Assembly: GCA_938084675.1 (NCBI GenBank)
Contig: CALKGM010000006.1
Location: forward strand, 1-64,000
DNA length: 64,000 nucleotides
Source of the DNA: Candidatus Poseidoniaceae archaeon
GTDB taxonomy: Archaea > Thermoplasmatota > Poseidoniia > Poseidoniales > Poseidoniaceae
Direction of reading: 5' to 3'
Shown: positions 34,854 through 42,426 of the stretch, piece by piece
Numbering within the stretch: the stretch's first letter is position 1
Layout of the letters: each line of letters starts with the position of its first letter
Notes under the pieces: generated by a model
The model's database searches: none
What the model was told of the DNA's origin: nothing
The model's input: only the letters and a program-made list of their open reading frames with translations
Translations under genes and position numbers: made by a program

Positions 34854-35768
34854 TCAACTGTCCTGCTTGGTTCGTGGTTTTGAACGGTTAAAGGGTTCAG
34901 TAAGGGCGAGAATATTTCTGTGCATGCTCGGGAGGATCTCAAACATAATGAGCGCCATGAGGAACATAGCGAATAGACTCACAATTCGGGCAATATAGGT
35001 GTGACCGAACTCAAATACGGAGATGCCCCAAAGGTCCCATTGAGTGTATGTCATGTGCATCCAAATGAGCCCAGCGTTTCGAAATACATTGAGAAGGTGA
35101 ATGAGGGGGACAATGAGGAGCAGGGCCCGAACACGTTGTTTCCAATGGAGGTTGAGTACCGATATTGCTCCAATAAAGAGAACCATCGACTGCAATGCAG
35201 TACATGCGAGGACGAAGTTGATTCCGATTAATCCTCCATCTGCAAGCATCAATTCAGATTGGAACGCGTATTCTCCGGTGAAATCTGTGGAAAACCAACG
35301 GTTTCCATCCCACTCTTCCCAAGATACTCGTCCACTCGGTGCATTGACCCAAGTGGTTCCAATTTCAATCTCCTGACCACCAGCGAATCCGAGGAACCAT
35401 GCAGATTGCGTCGCCACAAACAGAATCGCAAGAACGCTGAGATAGGGGACATAGGCAATGAGGAGGTACGGCCCTCCTGCAAAAGCAACGGTTCCTCTAG
35501 CCCAATCCAAGGCTTCTCGTTGTGGCTTGGTGCAGTTCTGCTCCCAAAGTGCAATTCCAATACATAGGGGGAGGGTGAGGGCACACATCACGGTTAATAC
35601 CATGTCATTGTGGTCAAAATATGACCAAGATTGGTTGAAAAAGAACATTCCAACTGCAATCCAGCCAAATTGTGCAAGTCGAACTCTCTGTTTCTTTCGA
35701 AAGAACCACGAGATGGCCAGGGCAAGCATCCCTGTGGCCCCAACCAATGTCGCAGTGGATGGTTCCAT
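34854..35768 (-). CDS. Archaeosortase/exosortase-family membrane cysteine transpeptidase
   Basis: A multi-pass membrane protein of about 304 residues with eight or so hydrophobic segments. The three residues that define the exosortase/archaeosortase group are present and in order: Cys in VLACTALQSMVLF, Arg in LNVFRNAGLIWMH and His in FEFGHTYIARIVSLF. In haloarchaea the related ArtA removes the C-terminal PGF-CTERM helix of surface proteins and joins a lipid. A polar extracellular loop sits at about 125-165 (WEEWDGNRWFSTDFTGEYAF). I take ATG 35768; GTG 35774 is also in frame. No protein in the window carries a clear PGF-CTERM-like tail, so substrates must be elsewhere. It leads into the OYE gene. 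Confidence 0.85.
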   Translation of the reverse strand: MEPSTATLVGATGMLALAISWFFRKKQRVRLAQFGWIAVGMFFFNQSWSYFDHNDMVLTVMCALTLPLCIGIALWEQNCTKPQREALDWARGTVAFAGGPYLLIAYVPYLSVLAILFVATQSAWFLGFAGGQEIEIGTTWVNAPSGRVSWEEWDGNRWFSTDFTGEYAFQSELMLADGGLIGINFVLACTALQSMVLFIGAISVLNLHWKQRVRALLLIVPLIHLLNVFRNAGLIWMHMTYTQWDLWGISVFEFGHTYIARIVSLFAMFLMALIMFEILPSMHRNILALTEPFNRSKPRTKQDS

Positions 35769-35854
35769 CAGCACATGTTATCCCAAGGGGAGGTTTCCTA
35801 TGAAGGTCACCAAGAATTGGTAAAGGCAATGAGGCTTCGTGATGTGGAAGGGTT

Positions 35855-36517
35855 ATGTCGGGTATGATCGCTCATTGGGGAGTTCATTCGACCGCTGATG
35901 CTGATGCCGCTCGACCGATTGCATTTCTTGACCGTGACGGTGTGCTCAATGTCGGTCGGCAAGGCTACGTCAATCGGCCTTCTGAGGTTGAATTACTGCC
36001 AGGTGTTGCTGACGTCATTGCTCAATTGAAAGAATTGGATTTTTTGATTTGTGTCGTTACGAATCAATCTGCGATAAGCCGTGGTCTGTGGGACGCAGGA
36101 CAACTTGAAGTGATTCATCAGGAACTACAACAACAACTTCTCTCAAGAAATGAACATGCTGGTATTGATTTGTTCCTCACTTGCCCCCACCGGTATGAGG
36201 ATTCCTGTGGATGTAGAAAACCATCACCTGAAATGTTGTATTTGGGTCATCAGCTTCTCAGAATGAGCGGTCAAAAAGAACAGATGTATTTCTCATCGAA
36301 GATTCACCCGGTATCAAACCGAACCGTCAATTGGTGGGGTGAAAAACCAGAGCCGTTTCATCCGCTGGACCTCATGGTTGGCGACCGCCGCTCAGATATG
36401 GGTGCTGGTTGGGCATACGGTGCTCGATTGTTTAGGGTGAGTGCGCATGAAGGCATTCAGTCTGCGATGTCGCGATTGTTGAACGAGAATGATACTGGGG
36501 ATGCATTCCAACCCTGA
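35855..36517 (+). CDS. GmhB/HisB-N-like HAD phosphatase
   Basis: HAD-superfamily phosphatase of 220 residues. Catalytic motif I is FLDRDGVLNVG, motif II CVVTNQSAISRGLW, and motif IV MVGDRRSDMGAG. The zinc loop of the histidinol-phosphate/heptose-bisphosphate phosphatase group is visible as CPHRYEDSCGCRKPSP (Cys, His, Cys, Cys). Between motifs III and IV there is an extra loop with Trp and Pro (VNWWGEKPEPFHP), not seen in short GmhB. Possible substrates are heptose 1,7-bisphosphate in surface glycan synthesis or histidinol phosphate; no other gene of either pathway is near. ATG 35855 is used; ATG 35864 is also possible. Ten bases before tiaS. Confidence 0.85.
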   Translation: MSGMIAHWGVHSTADADAARPIAFLDRDGVLNVGRQGYVNRPSEVELLPGVADVIAQLKELDFLICVVTNQSAISRGLWDAGQLEVIHQELQQQLLSRNEHAGIDLFLTCPHRYEDSCGCRKPSPEMLYLGHQLLRMSGQKEQMYFSSKIHPVSNRTVNWWGEKPEPFHPLDLMVGDRRSDMGAGWAYGARLFRVSAHEGIQSAMSRLLNENDTGDAFQP

Positions 36518-36526
36518 GGTGAATCT

Positions 36527-37714
36527 ATGGGTTGGCTTGGATTGGACGATACGGATTCTCTTGCTGGTGGTTGCACCACAAAAACGATGGAGAAGTTGAT
36601 TCAAAATTTACCCCAAAACGTTCGGGTAGGAACAGTTCGTTTGGTTCGTCTGTGGCCCTTTGCTTCCGGGCGGACAAGGGGCAATGCAGCATTGGCTGTA
36701 GAACTCCAATGTGAAGATGAAGAATTTCTTATTGCACATCTCAACAGTTGGTGGATGAATGAATTGTCGCCCCTCAAAGGCCTCATTTCTCCATCACATC
36801 ATTCGGACCGCCCTCAGGTTCCGTCCGACCCGGGCATGGTGTGGTTTGATTCTCAGCCTGACGAAGTTCATTACTGGTCTGCAGTTCAACATCATGTAGC
36901 CATTGATGACGTTCCACCAGCAACCAAATCGTGGGGTGGGGCAGGAATTATCGGAGCAACAGCAGCGGTTGCGTGGCCAGGACGAACATCAACATGGGAA
37001 GCCATAGCATGGAGGCTTAGCACTGATGTTAGCAAACCAAGAAGTGTATGTTTGGAATCACTCAAAGAGATTGATATGTGGCCGGGTACCTTCATGTCAC
37101 GTGATCCTCGTAGCGGAACTTCTCTTATTGCTCCTCGTGGGCACTCTCCTGTTCTTTGTGGAGTCCGTGCGAAAACCGAATTACAGGCAAGTAAAGCATT
37201 GGCTCATGTTCTTTCTTCCCAACACACAGAGCGTTCAGACGGCTACCGTACGTTCATGACAAATCAAGCCACAGGAGACCATCTTCAACCGGCCACTCAG
37301 GCAACGGTCGAAGAGATTGAGGTTCATCCTCAGCGAAAGCATGCAAGAATCCAGACATCGGATGGTATTTGGATTTCATTTGGAGAAGGCGGGCCTGTTA
37401 ACCAATTATCCCGATGGTTAAACAAAGGAGACATTGTGGAAATGAAGGGCCTTAAGTCTGAAGACGGAACCTTCCACTTAGAGCAACTTCGAGTTATTTC
37501 ATGGAAACCAAGGAACAAACAGCGCCCTCTCTGTTCGGCGTGTAATGTGCGCATGAAAAGTATGGGTCGTGACCAAGGCGTACGATGTCCGAAATGCAAG
37601 CTGAGACAAGACGATACTTGGGAAGATGTCCCTTCCCAACCTCCATTTCTTGATTGGGTAGAACCTCCGGCATCTTTCCGCAGGCACCTTGCGCGGCCTC
37701 TTGATTTTGATTAA
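36527..37714 (+). CDS. tiaS: tRNA(Ile2) 2-agmatinylcytidine synthetase TiaS
   Basis: Modifies C34 of tRNA-Ile(CAU) with agmatine, using ATP, so that it reads AUA; this is an archaeal answer to bacterial TilS. 395 residues. The N-terminal GLDDTDSLAGGCTTKTME is the family signature, followed by LVRLWPFASGRTRGNAALA. The middle holds the ATP-dependent kinase-like domain (GTSLIAPRGHSPVLCGVRA), then an OB-fold (GDIVEMKGLKSEDGTFHLEQ) and a C-terminal zinc ribbon (CSACN ... CPKC). ATG 36527 has GAGGTGAATCT upstream. A T-run at 37733-37739 after the stop may be its terminator. Confidence 0.92.
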   Translation: MGWLGLDDTDSLAGGCTTKTMEKLIQNLPQNVRVGTVRLVRLWPFASGRTRGNAALAVELQCEDEEFLIAHLNSWWMNELSPLKGLISPSHHSDRPQVPSDPGMVWFDSQPDEVHYWSAVQHHVAIDDVPPATKSWGGAGIIGATAAVAWPGRTSTWEAIAWRLSTDVSKPRSVCLESLKEIDMWPGTFMSRDPRSGTSLIAPRGHSPVLCGVRAKTELQASKALAHVLSSQHTERSDGYRTFMTNQATGDHLQPATQATVEEIEVHPQRKHARIQTSDGIWISFGEGGPVNQLSRWLNKGDIVEMKGLKSEDGTFHLEQLRVISWKPRNKQRPLCSACNVRMKSMGRDQGVRCPKCKLRQDDTWEDVPSQPPFLDWVEPPASFRRHLARPLDFD

Positions 37715-37732
37715 AAAAGTAATATTTTGGTC

Positions 37733-37739
37733 TTTTTTT
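37733..37739 (+). terminator. T-tract after tiaS
   Basis: A run of seven T (37733-37739) lies 19 bases after the tiaS stop. Archaeal RNA polymerase terminates at such U-tracts without a hairpin. It also overlaps the upstream region of the next small gene, where TAATATTTT (37719-37728) may be that gene's TATA box. Confidence 0.35.
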
Positions 37740-37749
37740 CTTCGGAAAG

Positions 37750-38037
37750 ATGAAAAGATACAATGAAGTCCGAATTTTTATGGACCCAGATACCAGTCGG
37801 AATATTGCCTACCTACTCGGAGTCTTAACGCTGGCAGTAATGGTGTACTTCATTTCTCGCAGAGCTATGGAAAACCGAACAGAGATGCTCGAGAGCAACG
37901 CCCCTAAAGTGGCGGGCGAAGATGAACTTGAGGGTGGTGCTCGCAATCCACAACAATTTGATGAACCCGATGAAGATGCATTGAATGAGATGGCTGAACT
38001 TTTGGGTGACGACGAAGACTCAGAGATGGAATCCTGA
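37750..38037 (+). CDS. Small single-helix membrane protein with an acidic tail
   Basis: 95 residues: one hydrophobic helix (about 18-36, NIAYLLGVLTLAVMVYFI) followed by a strongly acidic cytoplasmic-type tail with 20 or so Asp/Glu. No family recognised. ATG 37750 is 22 bases after a TAATATTTT box, which suits a leaderless message; ATG 37780 (MDPDTSR) is a reasonable alternative. Its last 18 bases overlap the convergent RadB-like gene. Acidic single-helix proteins of this kind are often partners of larger complexes, but nothing in the sequence names one. Confidence 0.55.
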   Translation: MKRYNEVRIFMDPDTSRNIAYLLGVLTLAVMVYFISRRAMENRTEMLESNAPKVAGEDELEGGARNPQQFDEPDEDALNEMAELLGDDEDSEMES

Positions 38038-38610
38038 ATCCTTAAGTTCAATCTCAAGCCTTTCTTTTCCAGCAATGATTGTTCTGGATCCGCCTTCCTT
38101 CCGCCTCCACATTTTCCAAGTTTCAAATCCTGCTTCAGTCATCGCCTTTTCACCTCTTGCAACAATTGGGTCCTGACCCTTTCCGCTTGCATCAGCACTC
38201 CCCTTTGAGATCAATAAGAGTGTAATGCCCCCTCCAGTTTCTTGAGCCAAACGGCCTACCTCAGCGACCAGGTTTGTAGGTATTTTTCCCGTGTTATCGC
38301 ACCAATCGTCCAGGACAACCAAACCAACGCTGGGTAGGCCGTGTATTGCTTCAATCATAGCATCGATTGCCCGTTCAAATTTCCCTCCGAAATTCATAGC
38401 ATGAAATCGGGATGATTCAACCAACGAGAGGTGGGAGAATAACTGAGAAAATCTTGAACCGTCAGGAAGGTCGCTTGATGCCCATAATACTCGACCGTTG
38501 TTGGAAATCGTATCTGCGGCAAGGTGAAGACCAAAACTCGTGCCTCCTGTACTTCCTTCAACTGCAAAGTGAATGTTTTTTCCTTCCACCCCGAATACAT
38601 AACGCTCCAT
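38020..38610 (-). CDS. RadB-like RecA-fold protein lacking the Walker A lysine
   Basis: About 196 residues with the outline of a small archaeal RecA/KaiC/RadB core. The place of the P-loop reads VEGSTGGTSFGLHLAADT: no Lys is present in any register, so ordinary ATP binding is unlikely. A Walker B-like strand follows (SVGLVVLDDWCD), then a helix and ITLLLISKGSAD. The C-terminal part (KMWRRKEGGSRTIIAGKERL) matches the last strands of RadB-type proteins. A paralogue that keeps the fold but not catalysis could regulate RadA (inference). ATG 38610 is chosen; GTG 38622 is in frame. Alternatively it is an unrelated Rossmann-like protein; the fold assignment is tentative. Confidence 0.6.
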   Translation of the reverse strand: MERYVFGVEGKNIHFAVEGSTGGTSFGLHLAADTISNNGRVLWASSDLPDGSRFSQLFSHLSLVESSRFHAMNFGGKFERAIDAMIEAIHGLPSVGLVVLDDWCDNTGKIPTNLVAEVGRLAQETGGGITLLLISKGSADASGKGQDPIVARGEKAMTEAGFETWKMWRRKEGGSRTIIAGKERLEIELKDSGFHL

Positions 38611-38700
38611 GCATTGGGACACGCGCCAATGGTGAATGAGTCTTGCGTACCGTCAACACGGCTCAGCAAGGGCTATGACCTATGCAGATGAGCGAGGTGC

Positions 38701-38916
38701 ATGGCCGGTGAAGTCCGAGACGGAGAGCGAATCCCCAGAAGACCTCTTCCTGAGTTTGAAGAAGCCGCAAGTTTTGCTGAAGCATTGAATCGCGATGGTT
38801 TCTTGGGAACTGCCCTCGGTGATAAAAACCAATATGGGCCCGTCGCCATGATGGTTCTGTTGCTCATTGTGGCCGCCATTACCGGAACGATTCTCCGATT
38901 GCTCCGTAATCTTTGA
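38701..38916 (+). CDS. Small single-helix membrane protein
   Basis: 71 residues: a charged N-terminal half (residues 1-45) and one hydrophobic helix at about 48-66 (AMMVLLLIVAAITGTIL), ending RLLRNL. No family recognised. ATG 38701 starts 90 bases from the divergent RadB-like gene. Base composition and codon use are like its neighbours, and the next gene follows in 72 bases. Given its size it could be a chance frame, but the helix and charge pattern favour a real protein. Confidence 0.5.
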   Translation: MAGEVRDGERIPRRPLPEFEEAASFAEALNRDGFLGTALGDKNQYGPVAMMVLLLIVAAITGTILRLLRNL

Positions 38917-38988
38917 TGCGTTCAAAAAACGCTGAAAGTTCCCGAATTGTAGGGATAACATCAAACCCTGTATCACCGGACCCAGCGC

Positions 38989-39423
38989 ATGGAAGATAGT
39001 TCTGTAAATGTAGAAGCACGTACGTCTTCACAAGATAAGCGTTGGACCATTATGGCGGCCCTCCTCGGTACAAATACTGCCTTCATGCTCTTCCAAGGAA
39101 TGGAACAAGAAAATCATCCAACCGCTATCCGGGAAGTTGCTTTGACGATCATTGCCGCAGCCTTACCGTTCCAATCGGTTTATTTTTTGATTTACACGTT
39201 TGTTCTAGAGCACGAATCTCAATTGAGTGAGGCTCGTAAAACCCGTCTACAATATGCTTCTGCAGTGTGTCAAATCGTCGCCTACAGTTCCTTAATCGGG
39301 GTGGCTATGATGTGGTATAACATTTCGAATTATGTAGGAGTTTTCTTTGTGATTTCAACAGGATTAGCCATCATCTTGATTCGTTCTGTCATGAGTCCAG
39401 TGGTTGCTGATTCTGCTCAATAG
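38989..39423 (+). CDS. Four-helix membrane protein, unknown function
   Basis: 144 residues with four hydrophobic segments (about 18-34, 45-68, 87-108, 112-134) joined by short loops, and a polar N-terminus. The loop between the second and third helices is charged (EHESQLSEARKTRLQY) and probably cytoplasmic. No family recognised; the layout resembles many small uncharacterised membrane proteins. ATG 38989. It is followed by purB after 74 bases. Confidence 0.6.
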   Translation: MEDSSVNVEARTSSQDKRWTIMAALLGTNTAFMLFQGMEQENHPTAIREVALTIIAAALPFQSVYFLIYTFVLEHESQLSEARKTRLQYASAVCQIVAYSSLIGVAMMWYNISNYVGVFFVISTGLAIILIRSVMSPVVADSAQ

Positions 39424-39497
39424 TTCATGAACTCCCGTCGTGATTCCCATCATGGTGAACGGGAATGTTGATGAATGGAGTCGGTCGGACGATAACC

Positions 39498-40847
39498 ATG
39501 GCATTCTGTCCACTGGATTACCGCTACGGCTGTCAAGAGTTCAAACACATTTGGTCTGAAGTTGGCCGTCATGAACGTCAGCTCGAGGTTGAACGCGCGC
39601 TCATATGGGCACACATGCAACTCGGACGTGTCACGCAGGCCGATTATGACAGAGTTGCCTCTATCGCAAACCCTAAGTCGGTGACCAAAGAACGGGTTTC
39701 TGAAATTGAAGCAGAAACACGACACGACATCATGGCTCTTACAAAAGCCATGGCCGAAGCCGCAGGCGAGGCAGGTTGGTGCATTCATCTCGGCGCTACA
39801 TCGAATGACATTGTTGATACCGCTGTCGCACTTCAACTTCGTGATAGTATCGTTTTGCTTCGAGAGCAACTTTGCCTCCTCATCGGTGTCTGTGCTGATG
39901 TTGCCGAGCGGGAGCGTGACACCGTTATGCTTGGCCGAACACACGGACAAGCCGCTGTCCCCATAACATTTGGTCTGAAAGCTGCCGTTTGGCTTGATGA
40001 ACTGCGTCGTCAACTCATCCGTTTGGATGAAGCCACCCCCCGAATCGCAGTAGGTAAATTCCTTGGCGCAGTTGGAACCGGTGCTGCTCAAGGTGTTAAT
40101 GCACGTGAACTTCAACGACTCATTCTTACACATCTTGGCCTGGGCGTCCCTCTCGCAACCACACAAGTTGTTGGGCGTGACCGATATATCGAATATGTCT
40201 CATGGCTGGCAAATATCGCAGCAACATGTGAGAAAATCCTTCAGGAAATACGCAACCTTCAGCGCTCTGAAATTCAAGAAGCAGGTGAAGGTTTTGATGT
40301 TGAAAAGCAAGTTGGCTCATCAACGATGGCTCACAAAAAGAACCCCATCAAATCCGAGAACGCTTCAGGTCTTGCTCGTATTGTTCGTTCAATGATCATA
40401 CCAACATACGAGAACGCACTGTTGTGGCACGAGCGAGATTTAGCGAATTCAAGCAGTGAACGGTTTACTCTATCCCACGGCTCCGCACTTTGCGAAGACG
40501 TCATCGCAAAAACTCGAGATGTGTTAACCAATATGTGGGTTGACGCTGACCGTTGTCTTGAAAATATCAAGGCTCAACGTGGCCTTGTGATGGCCGAGAA
40601 AGTCATGATTGACCTTGTTGACCATGGCATTGCCCGTGATGAAGCACACGAAATCCTCCGGGAAGCATCCTTCACCGCTGTAGCAAACAAAGAAGAATTG
40701 ATCGATGTTTGTAGCCGAACTCCTGCTATATCTGCTGCATTTTCAGCAGATGAATTGGAAGCAATGTTTGACCCTGCTAATCATATCGGTGTTTCAGGCG
40801 AACTCGTTGACGAATGTGTAGCTCTTGCTCGGGCTGCTATTCAATGA
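39498..40847 (+). CDS. purB: Adenylosuccinate lyase
   Basis: Purine biosynthesis enzyme (EC 4.3.2.2) that removes fumarate from SAICAR and from adenylosuccinate. About 449 residues, normal for the fumarase/aspartase superfamily. The signature loop is SSTMAHKKNPIKSENASG, with the catalytic Ser at its start; the first conserved region is LGRTHGQAAVPITFGLKAA, and HLGATSNDIVDTA gives the region 1 His. ATG 39498 (MAFCPLDYRYG) matches the usual N-terminus 'PLDYRYG'; ATGs at 39465 and 39471 are in frame. Its last 7 bases overlap the convergent dph6 gene. Confidence 0.94.
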   Translation: MAFCPLDYRYGCQEFKHIWSEVGRHERQLEVERALIWAHMQLGRVTQADYDRVASIANPKSVTKERVSEIEAETRHDIMALTKAMAEAAGEAGWCIHLGATSNDIVDTAVALQLRDSIVLLREQLCLLIGVCADVAERERDTVMLGRTHGQAAVPITFGLKAAVWLDELRRQLIRLDEATPRIAVGKFLGAVGTGAAQGVNARELQRLILTHLGLGVPLATTQVVGRDRYIEYVSWLANIAATCEKILQEIRNLQRSEIQEAGEGFDVEKQVGSSTMAHKKNPIKSENASGLARIVRSMIIPTYENALLWHERDLANSSSERFTLSHGSALCEDVIAKTRDVLTNMWVDADRCLENIKAQRGLVMAEKVMIDLVDHGIARDEAHEILREASFTAVANKEELIDVCSRTPAISAAFSADELEAMFDPANHIGVSGELVDECVALARAAIQ

Positions 40848-41488
40848 AATTCAAGATGGCCACGAATACCGTCCCAGTGGGTGGTGTAGTTGACATCGAG
40901 AGAATTGTCCATGTGTGGTCCCGAAATTACTAGGGTTTCGTATTCTCCTCCCTCTCCTTCAATGTGGAAACGGTATTTGTTTGCTAGGTGGCGCAATTCT
41001 GTAAGTTTCGCCTCATCCAACAAAACTCCGAGCCATGATTCATCCAATCCTTCACAACTTACGCCTGTGATCATAATTTCAAATCCGTTGGCCACCATGT
41101 TGGAAAGATGATGGTCGCCATCTTGATGCCACAATGGGGTCCAACTCACGACATGAAGACGCTCCGCCATACGCTCAAGCCTGGATTTTTGATAGTCGGA
41201 CCGGAGTGCTCCACTGACAATTCCATCGATATCTCGTTCTTTTAATGCCGATTCTAAATCTTCAATATCTTGGGGCGTTTCTCCTGATGTGTTGACGTTG
41301 ACCCATTCAACATCGGCAAGTTCTGCTTGTTGCTTCACAAGTTCTGTCCCTGGGATTTGAAACATTGGCGAATCTTCTCCCGTAACAGAAACCGTGACAA
41401 GACAATCGATAGTCCAGCCTTTACAACGAGCCCACCACCATGCGGCCGCAGAATCTTTTCCACCCGATGAAAGGACTGCAACTCGCAT
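40841..41488 (-). CDS. dph6: Diphthine-ammonia ligase Dph6
   Basis: ATP-dependent PP-loop enzyme that amidates diphthine to diphthamide on EF-2, the last step of that modification. About 215 residues. The PP-loop is VLSSGGKDSAAAWWWAR at the N-terminus; GIVSGALRSDYQKSRLERMA and PLWHQDGDHHLSNM are family motifs, and GEGGEYETLV closes the active site. ATG 41488 gives MRVAVLSSGGKDS, the usual N-terminus. The EF-2 substrate is encoded in the same window, at 53509-55716. Overlaps purB by 7 bases; diverges from psmA across a 153-base gap. Confidence 0.9.
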   Translation of the reverse strand: MRVAVLSSGGKDSAAAWWWARCKGWTIDCLVTVSVTGEDSPMFQIPGTELVKQQAELADVEWVNVNTSGETPQDIEDLESALKERDIDGIVSGALRSDYQKSRLERMAERLHVVSWTPLWHQDGDHHLSNMVANGFEIMITGVSCEGLDESWLGVLLDEAKLTELRHLANKYRFHIEGEGGEYETLVISGPHMDNSLDVNYTTHWDGIRGHLEFH

Positions 41489-41606
41489 GACACCCCCACA
41501 CTGTCCACCTTCATGAGTATGGTTCTCAAACTGAGGGTTGATATGGGGGGAGTGTTTGAACGGTCTGTTGATGGAGTTGCGGGTCATCTTAATCCACCCG
41601 CATCCT

Positions 41607-41613
41607 CATAAAG
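41607..41613 (+). promoter_or_regulatory. TATA-like CATAAAG upstream of psmA
   Basis: CATAAAG lies about 30 bases before ATG 41642 in the divergent region between dph6 and psmA (41489-41641). The distance suits a short-leader or leaderless message. The rest of the 153-base gap shows no gene or repeat that I can support. Confidence 0.3.
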
Positions 41614-41641
41614 TGTCAACCGAACGAAAGGAACAGAGGTC

Positions 41642-42370
41642 ATGAATATGCAACCAAGCGGAAGAGGATACGACCATGGAATTACAACGTTTAGCCCAGA
41701 CGGACGGTTGTTCCAAGTAGAATATGCACGAGAATCAGTAAAGCGTGGGACTACCACTGCTGGATTGAAATTCAAAGACGGCGTTGTCCTTGTTTGTGAC
41801 AAGCGTATCATCAGCCGCCTCATCATCCCAGAGTCCATCGAGAAGATGTTCAAAGTTGACAACCATGTTGGAATCGCCACGTCGGGACTTGTCGCAGACG
41901 CTCGTCAACTCGTTGCCCGAGCCCGAGTTGAAGCACAAGTTAACCGAATCACCTACGGCGCAACCGTTCCTGTGGATGTACTTGTCAAGAAAATTTGTGA
42001 CTTTAAGCAATCCTTCACCCAATACGGTGGGTCTCGCCCCTTTGGTACAGCCCTCCTTATCGGCGGAGTTGACGATAACGGCATCCATCTCTATGAGACA
42101 GACCCGTCCGGCGCATACCAATCCTACCATGCAGGTGCGATTGGCAGTGGCCGAAATACTGTGATTGAATTCTTTGAAGACAACTGGAAGGACAACATGA
42201 CGCTCAATGCCGCTATGAAACTTGGTTTGGAAGCCCTGCGCACTGCCAACGACGCTGAATTAAACCGAGAGGCCGTAGAAGTCACTGTTGTTGATTCTGA
42301 AGGTTACCGAGTTCTTGACCGAGCTGCTGTGAACAAGCAAATCGACCGTCTCAAGCCTCTTGATAACTGA
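41642..42370 (+). CDS. psmA: Proteasome alpha subunit
   Basis: Structural subunit of the 20S proteasome outer rings, 242 residues. The N-terminus RGYDHGITTFSPDGRLFQVE is the alpha-type gate signature, followed by YARESVKRGTTTAGLKFKDG. The middle has GIATSGLVADARQLVARARV and the end VEVTVVDSEGYRVLD. There is no N-terminal Thr nucleophile, as expected for alpha. ATG 41642 is used; ATG 41648 (MQPSGRGYD) agrees with many homologues and has AGAGGT at a better distance. The beta subunit is not in the window. It leads the SBDS-exosome cluster, in the order known from other archaea. Confidence 0.95.
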   Translation: MNMQPSGRGYDHGITTFSPDGRLFQVEYARESVKRGTTTAGLKFKDGVVLVCDKRIISRLIIPESIEKMFKVDNHVGIATSGLVADARQLVARARVEAQVNRITYGATVPVDVLVKKICDFKQSFTQYGGSRPFGTALLIGGVDDNGIHLYETDPSGAYQSYHAGAIGSGRNTVIEFFEDNWKDNMTLNAAMKLGLEALRTANDAELNREAVEVTVVDSEGYRVLDRAAVNKQIDRLKPLDN

Positions 42371-42407
42371 AATTAAGTCGGCACATTGATGCCTTCTCAC
42401 GGGTTGT

Positions 42408-42419
42408 CCTCACGTGAGG
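42408..42419. repeat. 12-bp perfect palindrome in the SBDS leader
   Basis: CCTCACGTGAGG is a perfect 12-base palindrome whose right arm (GTGAGGG) is also the purine-rich ribosome site, 7 bases before ATG 42427. As RNA it could fold (CCTC with GAGG, loop ACGT) and cover the ribosome site; as DNA it could bind a dimeric regulator. Symmetry is seen; function is inference. Confidence 0.35.
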
Positions 42420-42426
42420 GAACACT

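Noticed and set aside
35800-35823. A seven-codon mini-frame (MKVTKNW) with GGGAGG upstream, before the HAD gene
   Set aside because: Looks like a leader peptide, but there is no attenuator-type hairpin or repeated regulatory codon; it probably marks chance.
39450-40166. A 238-residue minus-strand frame rich in Cys
   Set aside because: Antisense to purB, which is certain; Cys richness comes from reading Ala/Gly codons backwards.
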